From NCBI GenBank assembly GCA_051439375.1, contig JBFRWB010000132.1:1-12932 (forward strand): DNA of 12,932 nt. The letters run 5' to 3'. The notes under the pieces were generated by a model that saw only the letters and a list, made by a program, of their open reading frames with translations, was not told the DNA's origin and did not search any database. This document shows, piece after piece, positions 1 through 5,226 of the stretch. The first letter of the stretch is position 1; each line of letters begins with the position of its first letter. Source of the DNA: JBGTGT01 sp051439375 (GTDB taxonomy: Bacteria > Cyanobacteriota > Cyanobacteriia > Cyanobacteriales > Microcystaceae). The position numbers were made by a program, and so were the translations under genes.

Positions 1-8
1 GAGCTAAA

Positions 9-1106
9 ATGTCCGAAGAACAAACAACTATCAATCCTAGTGAGGTTGAAGCCTCAGAAAACTGTGGCTGTGGTGGCGGAATGACCACTGAATCAACCCC
101 TGCTGCAACTTCAGAACCCGCCCTTACTTCATCAGAAGAACCCGTTGCGGTGGCTACTTCTGAGGCAACTACTACCTCTTCTACTACTGTTAACCCTTCT
201 ACTTCTACCCCTATGACATCCAATCAAATTACTCCCAGTCAAGCACCCAGTGATTTAGCCAGCAGTCAGCTTGTTTATGCTTTAGGAACCCTTGGTTACG
301 ATTTCGGTAGTGAAGCTCGTCGTGATACTTTTAAGCAACTGATGCCTCCCTTTGATTTGGGTGAAGGGGTAATGGTGCCAGCAAATCCCTATGATGCCCG
401 TCAGATGGTGGATTATCTAGCGAGTGATATTTCTGAGTCTCGCTCTTTGATTTGGACACTGAATATCGAGTTAACTCCTGTTTATGCTATTGAACCCAAA
501 GGCCCCTTTGCACGGGAAACTTACTTAGCACTACAAGAACTCCTCGCTGGTCAAATTCAGCCCGAAAGCGATGATGATTATATTGAGCGAGTCAGTATCC
601 CCGGAATACTGACAGGACGAACCATTAAGCTATTTTCTGGGCAAGTTGTTCCTCTGATTGAGCCTCAAAGTACCCGTGGGGTTTATGGTTGGAAGGTTAA
701 CAGCCTAGTCAATGCTGCTTTAGCATCGGTGCAAGAAAGCGAAGGAGATACGGATGAAGAGGGAATGCGTCGCACTTTGGGCAGTTTCCTCAATCGGGTT
801 TATTATGACCTCCGTAACTTGGGAACAACTTCTCAAGATCGAGCCCTTAATTTTGCTGTAACTAATGCCTTTCAAGCGGCAGCCACCTTTAGCCAAGCCG
901 TTGCCCAAGGAATGGAATTGGATAGCGTTACGGTGGAGAAAAGCCCCTTCTGTCGTATGGATAGCGATTGTTGGGATGTGAAACTGAAGTTCTTTGACCC
1001 TGAAAATAGTCGTCGGGCGAAGAAAATCTTCCGCTTTACCATCGATGTCAGCGATTTAATTCCTGTCACATTAGGCGAAGTGAAATCTTGGTCATCACCC
1101 TATTAA
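9..1106 (+). CDS. PatG/PatA C-terminal-domain protein (cyanobactin maturation type), possibly partial at 5' end
   Basis: This 365-residue protein resembles the C-terminal domain of unknown function found behind the subtilisin domain in cyanobactin maturation proteases PatA and PatG. Residues 1-85 are a low-complexity Ser/Thr/Pro/Glu-rich linker with a Cys-Gly-Cys-Gly motif at 19-22. The folded domain starts near residue 86 with SQLVYALGTLGYDFG and runs to the end, with conserved-looking blocks such as PANPYDARQMVDYL, YGWKVNSLVNAAL and VYYDLRNLG. Cys315 and Cys321 (CRMDSDC) could bind metal, by inference. No protease triad or oxidase domain is visible. The reading frame is still open at the left edge, so the ATG may be internal and the protease part may lie outside the window; alternatively it is a stand-alone domain. 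No clear ribosome binding site can be judged with only eight upstream bases. Family recognition rests on remembered sequence similarity. Its role in peptide processing is inferred. Confidence 0.65.
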   Translation: MSEEQTTINPSEVEASENCGCGGGMTTESTPAATSEPALTSSEEPVAVATSEATTTSSTTVNPSTSTPMTSNQITPSQAPSDLASSQLVYALGTLGYDFGSEARRDTFKQLMPPFDLGEGVMVPANPYDARQMVDYLASDISESRSLIWTLNIELTPVYAIEPKGPFARETYLALQELLAGQIQPESDDDYIERVSIPGILTGRTIKLFSGQVVPLIEPQSTRGVYGWKVNSLVNAALASVQESEGDTDEEGMRRTLGSFLNRVYYDLRNLGTTSQDRALNFAVTNAFQAAATFSQAVAQGMELDSVTVEKSPFCRMDSDCWDVKLKFFDPENSRRAKKIFRFTIDVSDLIPVTLGEVKSWSSPY

Positions 1107-1158
1107 TTGCAACAGTTTTTCGTGTTAAACCGTTTATTGCTCGCCAAGGAAGGTCTTA

Positions 1159-1779
1159 ATGATTTACACTCCATCTAAATTTCTAAGTTTTGAGGAATTT
1201 ATTGATCAATATGGAGATAACCCCAGATATCAACTGATTGATGGAGAACTCAGAGATATGGAACCGACTGGCCATCATGAAGCAGTTGCAGGGAATATTG
1301 CAGGTAGAATTTATCGGGAAATTTTTCGAGCTAATTTAAACTGGTTAGTTCCCAAAAATTGCTTAATCAAACCCCTATATTCTGAGGCGACAGCGTTACG
1401 TCCTGATGTTGTGGTTTTAGATCAAGCAAAATTGAGTCAAGAACCGCTTTGGGACAAAGAACCTGTTATTTGCAATGACAGCACTATTCAACTGGTGGTT
1501 GAGGTGGTGAGTAATAATTGGCAAGATGATTATGCCCGTAAAGTGGAGGAATATGCTTTTTTAAGGATTCCAGAATACTGGTTTGTCGATTTTCGAGGGT
1601 TGGGTGGATTACAATTTATTGGTAATCCCAAACAACCAACGTTTACGGTTTGCCAATTGGTTGATGAAGTTTACCAACAGCAACAATATCGTTTGGGCGA
1701 TTTGATTGAGTCTCGACTGTTTCCTGATTTAAAACTGGGATTGGAGGAGATTATTAACGAGTCACTTCCAACCTTGTAG
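1159..1779 (+). CDS. Uma2 family (DUF820) PD-(D/E)XK nuclease-fold protein
   Basis: A 206-residue Uma2/DUF820 protein, a restriction-endonuclease-like family greatly expanded in cyanobacteria; the biological role of most members is unknown. The N-terminal part carries the family signature of a helical start (SFEEFIDQYGDNPRYQLIDGEL). The presumed active-site residues are present: Asp83 in RPDVVVLD, Glu115 in VVEVVS, and Lys128 in the following helix (ARKVEEYAFLRIPEYWFVD). The length is normal, so the gene seems intact. A strong Shine-Dalgarno sequence, AAGGAAGG at 1146-1153, lies five bases before the ATG and fixes the start. It follows the PatG-type gene by 52 bp on the same strand and could share its transcript. 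A hairpin lies just downstream. Nuclease activity is inferred from the fold, not shown. Confidence 0.88.
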   Translation: MIYTPSKFLSFEEFIDQYGDNPRYQLIDGELRDMEPTGHHEAVAGNIAGRIYREIFRANLNWLVPKNCLIKPLYSEATALRPDVVVLDQAKLSQEPLWDKEPVICNDSTIQLVVEVVSNNWQDDYARKVEEYAFLRIPEYWFVDFRGLGGLQFIGNPKQPTFTVCQLVDEVYQQQQYRLGDLIESRLFPDLKLGLEEIINESLPTL

Positions 1780-1801
1780 GGAAGAGGGGAAACATTATCT
1801 A

Positions 1802-1832
1802 AGATTTTCTGAGAAACTTTCTAAGAAAATCT
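1802..1832. terminator. 9-bp stem hairpin downstream of the Uma2 gene
   Basis: AGATTTTCT at 1802-1810 and AGAAAATCT at 1824-1832 form a perfect 9-bp stem with a 13-base loop, 23 bp after the Uma2 stop. No T-run follows directly, so it is a weak candidate for an intrinsic terminator or an mRNA 3' end protector. Confidence 0.3.
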
Positions 1833-1901
1833 GAGAAAAATTCTTAAAAGCCTGATCCTATCAAGGAAACCTGCGTCCGTAAATCATTATTGACTTTGTA
1901 G

Positions 1902-1920
1902 GGGCGCAAGGCTTGCGCCC
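1902..1920. repeat. GC-rich palindrome GGGCGCAAG-G-CTTGCGCCC
   Basis: Perfect 9-bp arms around a single G, in AT-rich surroundings. I recall very similar GTAGGGGCGCAAGG motifs dispersed in Microcystis/Cyanothece-type genomes. It sits directly before the 21-bp tandem repeat, so the two may be one mobile or amplified unit. Confidence 0.7.
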
Positions 1921-1926
1921 AAAAAC

Positions 1927-2094
1927 CGTTCCCAACCCCTCAGAAATCGTTCCCGACCATCCAGAAACCGTTCCCGACCCCTCAGAAACCGTTCCTGACC
2001 ATCCAGAAACCGTTCCCGACCATCCAGAAACCGTTCCCGACCATTCAGAAACCATTCCCGACCATCCAGAAATCATTCCCGACCATTCAGAAGA
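1927..2094. repeat. Eight-copy 21-bp tandem repeat
   Basis: Eight units of exactly 21 bp, each starting C(G/A)TTCC and ending CAGAAA or a variant. Units alternate between CCATCC, CCCCTC and CCATTC in the middle, which suggests amplification of two- or three-unit blocks followed by point changes. Because 21 is a multiple of three, both strands stay open: the plus strand would give a Pro-Asp-His-Pro-Glu-Thr-Val heptapeptide repeat from a TTG at 1913, the minus strand a WSGTVSG repeat. There is no ribosome binding site, and the TTG lies inside the palindrome, so I treat this as a DNA repeat and not as a gene. The array ends in the same bases that flank the structured repeats further right. Confidence 0.85.
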
Positions 2095-2145
2095 TGTTAT
2101 GATTCTTCGCCGTTAATTAAAAGATAAAGAAAGAGCAAAACCTTT

Positions 2146-2415
2146 ATGAATCAACAAACATTTGAATTAGAATTTAAACAAGGTCAATTAATTATCCCCC
2201 CCTCTATTCAAGCTTATTTGAGTAATTCATCGGAGGATGTAAAAATCTCTCTAACTATTGAATCAAAAGTCAAGGAACAATCTACTTTAACTGATGCTTG
2301 GAATCAGTGGTTTGAAGAGGTAGAAAAACTTGAAGCAATTACTAATAATAGTGAGATTGAAGATTATCAAAAACTGTTAGTTAATAAGTATAAAGCTCAA
2401 GGTTTAGAGTTATGA
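2146..2415 (+). CDS. Antitoxin-like protein of a VapBC-type pair
   Basis: An 89-residue small acidic protein whose stop codon overlaps the start of a PIN-domain toxin gene (ATGA at 2412-2415). The N-terminal half (FELEFKQGQLIIPPSIQAYL) looks like the short beta-strand pattern of an AbrB/SpoVT-type DNA-binding antitoxin, and the C-terminal half (WNQWFEEVEKLEAI and onward) is helical and charged, as expected for a toxin-binding tail. The function follows mainly from its position and overlap; the exact antitoxin family is not recognised. In such pairs the antitoxin neutralises the toxin and represses the shared promoter. Since the partner toxin is frameshifted, this antitoxin may have lost its target. 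The ribosome binding site (AAAGAAAGAG around 2126-2135) is only moderate. Confidence 0.7.
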   Translation: MNQQTFELEFKQGQLIIPPSIQAYLSNSSEDVKISLTIESKVKEQSTLTDAWNQWFEEVEKLEAITNNSEIEDYQKLLVNKYKAQGLEL

Positions 2416-2826
2416 TGTTGTGTGATACTGCTCCTTTATTTTGCCTAGTTGATAAATCTCAACCTCGTCATTTAGAAGTAAAAAACTTTATCCAGAATAA
2501 CCCATCTGCCTTAGTTACAACTTGGGCTTGTTTTACAGAAGCGATGTATTTAAGTTTACAACGAGGTGGCTGGTTAATGCAAAATCAACTGAGTCAATTG
2601 TTATTACAGAATCTTTTAATTCTAGCACCGATTGAAACATCTGATTATGCTCATTTATTTCAATTAATGGATAAGTATAAAGACCGTCCAATGGATTTAG
2701 CTGATGCTACTAAGCGTGGTTCTTGCTGAAAAATTAAATCTATCCACTATTTTAACTTTTGATTCTGATTTTTTCTTTTATTTAATTTATGATAAAACTT
2801 CTTTTAATGTTATCAACTTGCTATAA
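2412..2826 (+). pseudogene. PIN-domain toxin (VapC-like), frameshifted
   Basis: PIN-domain ribonuclease toxin reading 105 residues to a stop at 2727-2729. The acidic active-site residues Asp5 (LCDTAPL), Glu43 (FTEAMYL) and Asp98 (MDLADAT) are present. Right after the last of these the frame turns into TKRGSC and stops. In the +1 frame the family sequence resumes as VVLAEKLNLSTILTFDSDFF from 2716 and ends at a TAA at 2824-2826, which would give about 137 residues, a normal PIN length. One extra base between about 2709 and 2715 explains this. The shift removes the C-terminal strand with the DSDF acidic residues, so the short product is probably inactive. The start overlaps the antitoxin stop. 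A sequencing error cannot be excluded from this window. Confidence 0.85.
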
Positions 2827-2867
2827 GTTACTCTAGTTTTGTTAAACAAAGAAAAGTTTTGAGCATC

Positions 2868-3009
2868 AACACCGCCTTGCAATAAATTGACAAGACTAAC
2901 AAGTATCGTTATCTAAAGATAACTATCGCTTTTCTCAATCATAGTAATTATAGTTGATTTTAATGAACGCTTCTTATGGGTTCCTCGAAATTCATTTCGG
3001 GGCGTTGTT
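2868..3009. repeat. Structured repeat, copy A
   Basis: Begins AACACCGCC and ends GGCGTTGTT, a terminal inverted repeat with one mismatch. Inside are the four hairpins described for copy B; the first stem has one mismatch (CAAGAC instead of CAAGGC) and the third has one mismatch (GTTGATT/AATGAAC). It starts 41 bp after the end of the broken toxin gene. Confidence 0.85.
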
Positions 3010-3062
3010 ATGATTCTTCTCAGGTTTGTCATTAATATCGCCTCATGAATGGGTTTGTCATT

Positions 3063-3201
3063 AACACCGCCTCGCAATAAATTGACGAGGCTAATAGGTA
3101 TCGTTATCTAAAGATAACTATCGCTTTTATCAATCATAGCAATAATAGTTCATTTTAATGAACGTCTCTTATGAGCCTCGAAATTCATTTCGGGGCGGTG
3201 T
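3063..3201. repeat. Structured repeat, copy B (best-preserved cloverleaf)
   Basis: Terminal inverted repeat ACACCGCC (3064-3071) and GGCGGTGT (3194-3201). Between them are four hairpins: GCCTCG/CGAGGC (3069-3074 with 3086-3091, 11-base loop); GTTATCT/AGATAAC (3103-3109 with 3112-3118, 2-base spacer); GTTCATT/AATGAAC (3148-3154 with 3157-3163, 2-base spacer); CCTCGAAAT/ATTTCGGGG (3176-3184 with 3187-3195, one G-T pair). The outer stem shares a few bases with the first and last hairpins, so the two forms compete. No reading frame fits. Confidence 0.9.
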
Positions 3202-3232
3202 ATGATTCTTCGCCGTTAATTTAATTGAATGA

Positions 3233-3257
3233 GGTTGATTATTGATAATTATCAACC
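3233..3257. terminator. Hairpin just downstream of the Y1 transposase gene
   Basis: GGTTGAT at 3233-3239 pairs with ATCAACC at 3251-3257 around an 11-base loop. It lies 15 bp beyond the stop of the minus-strand transposase gene, between it and copy B. There is no following T-run on the minus strand, so it could equally be a recognition hairpin of the element as a terminator. Confidence 0.3.
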
Positions 3258-3272
3258 ATGATAGGATTGTTT

Positions 3273-3701
3273 TTAATAAAATCGCTGAGGCGAATCATCT
3301 TCATTCTTATCCATTTCTAACGCTTTAATAATTGTTCCCTTAGCATGATGCTCTTTTTGCCTTTTGACATAATTAATGGCAAGCTCTAGATTCTTAACGC
3401 CAACGGAAAAAACACCATAACCTCTTTGCCATGCAAACTGATTTGTACTGATGTTATTCAAATAATTAGAACTGCTTCCTTTGATTTTTCTGACATATTC
3501 AGATACCGTAATAGTCGGAGGAACAGATACAATTAAATGAAGATGCTCTGCCATTTCATTAACCTCATGAACGATGCACCCATATTCATCAGATTTACCA
3601 ATGATATAATGATATAATTTTTTCTCATGTTCAGGTAAAATCAAAGGCTGTCGATTCTTCGTTGCCCAAATGACATGATAATATAAACGCCATAAAGCCA
3701 T
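3273..3701 (-). CDS. Y1 (HUH) transposase, IS200/IS605 TnpA-like, possibly RAYT
   Basis: A 142-residue single-domain HUH transposase, from the family that cuts and joins single-stranded DNA hairpins through a covalent 5'-phosphotyrosine. With the start at the ATG at 3701 the protein begins MALWRLYYHVIWATKNRQPL, as is usual for the family. The metal-binding HUH motif is His53-Leu-His55 (EHLHLIVS) and the nucleophile is probably Tyr111 in NYVKRQKEHH, with Gln115 four residues on. A longer frame to 3761 would add 20 residues read from copy C of the flanking repeat; I reject that start. No strong ribosome binding site is seen. There is no tnpB/iscB partner. All motifs are intact, so the enzyme may be active. 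The flanking structured repeats are its likely substrates. IS200-like versus RAYT cannot be settled by eye, since the YxxxQ motif is shared with true IS200/IS605 enzymes. Confidence 0.85.
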   Translation of the reverse strand: MALWRLYYHVIWATKNRQPLILPEHEKKLYHYIIGKSDEYGCIVHEVNEMAEHLHLIVSVPPTITVSEYVRKIKGSSSNYLNNISTNQFAWQRGYGVFSVGVKNLELAINYVKRQKEHHAKGTIIKALEMDKNEDDSPQRFY

Positions 3702-3747
3702 AGGTTTGTTAGAGTGAAAGGGTCTTAAGAATAGCAGTTTTGATAAC

Positions 3748-3885
3748 AAACCGCCTTGCAATAAATTGACAAGGCTAATATGTGTCGTTATCTAAAGATA
3801 ACTATCGCTTTTATCAATCCTAGCAATTATAGTTCATTTTAATGAACGCTTCTTATAAGCCTCGAAATTCATTTCGGGGCGGTGT
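3748..3885. repeat. Structured repeat, copy C
   Basis: Bounded by ACCGCC (3750-3755) and GGCGGT (3878-3883). All four internal stems pair; the first is GCCTTG/CAAGGC, differing from copy B by a matched pair of changes. It lies directly upstream of the transposase start. Its right flank contains a degenerate form of the flank of copy B (TTAGCGGTTAATTAATTG) and then the flank type of copy A (TTATGATTCTTCTCAGG). Confidence 0.88.
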
Positions 3886-3954
3886 GTAGTTCTTAGCGGT
3901 TAATTAATTGAATGAGGTTGTTATGATTCTTCTCAGGTTTGTTATTAACACCGC

Positions 3955-3966
3955 CTCATTAATGAG
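3955..3966. repeat. 12-bp perfect palindrome CTCATTAATGAG in the C-D spacer
   Basis: Perfect self-complementary 12-mer between copies C and D. The matching place between A and B reads CTCATGAATGGG and is no longer a perfect palindrome. Confidence 0.6.
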
Positions 3967-3976
3967 TTTTTCATTC

Positions 3977-4116
3977 AATACCGCCTTGCAAGAAATTGAC
4001 AAGGCTAATATGTGCCGTTATCTTTAGATAACTATCGCTTTTATCAATCATAGCAATAATAGTTCATTTTAATGAACGTCTCTTATGAGCCTCGAAATTG
4101 ATTTTGGGACGATGTT
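3977..4116. repeat. Structured repeat, copy D (edge overlaps toxin gene)
   Basis: Most diverged full-length copy: the left end reads ATACCGCC, the right end GGGACGATGT, so the outer stem is damaged. The second hairpin keeps both arms (GTTATCT/AGATAAC), but its two-base spacer is TT instead of AA. Its right flank, ATTCTTCGCCGTTAATT at 4120-4136, contains the stop codon of the GNAT toxin gene. Confidence 0.82.
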
Positions 4117-4130
4117 GTTATTCTTCGCCG

Positions 4131-4649
4131 TTAATTATGTAATTGAGAAAGGCTTGAAATGGGTAAAAATAGAGAGAAGGGCGTATCTTGAAAAGGAATA
4201 AACTCATGTTTAAGGTAAAATGCTTTAGCGTTATCATCTATTGCATCTACTCTGACCGCAAAAATTCCAATCTCTTGAGCAGTTTTAACGGAACGTAATA
4301 AGGCATTTACCAACAATTCTGAACCTAATCCTTGTCCTTGAACCGATTTATCTACCGCTAGTTTGCCAATTAATAAAGCAGGAATGGGATAAGCAGGAAG
4401 TTTTTTCTGATAATTTGAGGGTAATGAGTTAAATTCAATCACACTTGCACTTAAAGTATAATAACCTGCGATTTTTTGTTCTCCTGCTGCGGAAATGGCT
4501 ACAAAAGTCTTAGCAATCCCTTTTTTATGATTTTGACGGGCATATTTTTTGAGGTAGTCATTTAAAACAGGATTACCACAATCAAAAGCTTCCCGTTGAT
4601 GTTGCTTTTCTAGAGGGAGAAATTGCCATCTTTGTTCATTCATTCCCAT
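4131..4649 (-). CDS. GNAT-family acetyltransferase toxin (TacT-like)
   Basis: A GNAT toxin of about 172 residues, paired with a DUF1778 antitoxin. Toxins of this class acetylate aminoacyl-tRNA and stop translation (known for TacT; inferred here). Visible are the N-terminal block LEKQHQREAFDCGNPVLNDYL typical of the class, the acetyl-CoA loop VQGQGLGSELL at about residues 103-113, and a conserved Tyr near 145 (AFYLKHEF). The start is uncertain: ATGs at 4670, 4649 and 4643 are in frame. I prefer 4649, since GAGGAG at 4663-4668 lies 13 bases upstream and the overlap with the antitoxin stop (4636-4638) is short; 4643 is nearly as good. The last residues (SLSQLHN) and the stop are read from the edge of repeat D, so the C-terminus may have been replaced by an insertion. 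The catalytic core is complete. Confidence 0.85.
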   Translation of the reverse strand: MGMNEQRWQFLPLEKQHQREAFDCGNPVLNDYLKKYARQNHKKGIAKTFVAISAAGEQKIAGYYTLSASVIEFNSLPSNYQKKLPAYPIPALLIGKLAVDKSVQGQGLGSELLVNALLRSVKTAQEIGIFAVRVDAIDDNAKAFYLKHEFIPFQDTPFSLFLPISSLSQLHN

Positions 4650-4914
4650 ATTTGGTTTGATACTCCTCAACTGCGTCTTTAAGCTTTCCTGTAAGGGAAG
4701 GAGGATTTTCTAAGGTGGAGAGAAATAAGTCTCTATCTTGATCTGATAAGATTAATGGTTCTTGCTGTTCAATTTCTTTCTTCGCAATAGGAATTAAATG
4801 CAAAAGAGTGTAAGCACTCAAAGATATGCCCTTTAATGTGGCTGCACGTTCTAAGAGTTCTTTTTGTTCGGGGGTAACACGCAAATCTAAATGACTACTT
4901 TTAGATGGGGACAT
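4636..4914 (-). CDS. DUF1778 ribbon-helix-helix antitoxin (TacA-like)
   Basis: A 92-residue DUF1778 protein and the upstream partner of the GNAT toxin. The N-terminal segment SSHLDLRVTPEQKELLERAA followed by LKGISLSAYTLLH is a ribbon-helix-helix: one beta-strand that would enter the operator DNA major groove, then two helices. The C-terminal part (from about residue 45, with LILSDQDRDLFLSTLENPP) is the toxin-neutralising tail; the FLSTLENPP motif is typical of the family. The stop codon overlaps the toxin start, so the two are translated together, and the pair is probably autorepressed at the promoter in the 4915-4980 region. Truncated repeat E lies just upstream of this promoter region. The gene looks intact. 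Confidence 0.9.
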   Translation of the reverse strand: MSPSKSSHLDLRVTPEQKELLERAATLKGISLSAYTLLHLIPIAKKEIEQQEPLILSDQDRDLFLSTLENPPSLTGKLKDAVEEYQTKYGNE

Positions 4915-4981
4915 GGGAAAATTGAAGGTAGGGTTGTTTCTAGCTTAGTTATTTTGGCGTACACTGTCCATATAAAAAGCA

Positions 4982-5084
4982 TATCGTTATCTAAAGATAA
5001 CTATCGCTTTTATCAATCCTAGCAATTATAGTTCATTTTAATGAACGCTTCTTATAAGCCTCGAAATTTATTTCGGGGCGGGTT
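4982..5084. repeat. Structured repeat, copy E (left end missing)
   Basis: Begins at TATCGTTATCTAAAG and carries the last three hairpins, but lacks the first stem and the ACCGCC terminus. It shares CAATCCTAGCAATTATAG and GCTTCTTATAAG with copy C, its closest relative. It lies about 70 bp upstream of the DUF1778 antitoxin gene, so it could influence that promoter. The right side keeps a trace of the common flank (TTATGATTCT). Confidence 0.85.
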
Positions 5085-5226
5085 ATGATTCTCAACCAGA
5101 CTATTTAATCTGTCCGCCGCAAGATTTATGATGATAATGTTAGCAGACAATAAGGTTTATTGATTAACTTTGGTGCAACTAGCTTAGACTATCGTAAACT
5201 CTTTAATCCTAAATATAATGCCTAAA

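Larger units (their letters stand above)
2868..4136. mobile_element. Y1 transposase flanked by two pairs of structured repeats (REP/RAYT-like locus)
   Basis: Four copies of one ~140-bp repeat lie around a minus-strand Y1 transposase gene, two on each side: A 2868-3009, B 3063-3201, then C 3748-3885, D 3977-4116. A is closest to C (both with AATTATAG and GCTTCTTAT) and B to D (both with AATAATAG and GTCTCTTAT). The transposase is thus bracketed by direct copies of a two-unit module. The spacers inside each pair are also related (TTCTTCTCAGGTTTGT followed by CGCCTCAT). I see no target-site duplication or clear IS200/IS605-type ends. The arrangement matches what is known for REP elements and their RAYT transposases, but the link is an inference. 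Confidence 0.6.

Noticed and set aside
1913..2116. Plus-strand 67-codon frame across the 21-bp tandem repeat
   Set aside because: It starts at a TTG inside a perfect palindrome without a ribosome binding site, and openness on both strands is forced by a repeat period divisible by three.
3702..3761. 20-residue N-terminal extension of the Y1 transposase
   Set aside because: The extension is read from copy C of the flanking repeat and does not resemble family N-termini, which begin at the MALWRLYYH block.
2868..4136. CRISPR array
   Set aside because: The repeats are ~140 bp, few and unevenly spaced, and the spacers are related to each other; no cas genes are present.
3273..4136. Guide RNA (omega-RNA-like) of an IS200/IS605 TnpB system
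   Set aside because: There is no TnpB/IscB gene in the window, and the structured repeats lie on both sides of the transposase as separate copies, so an omega-RNA role has no support.
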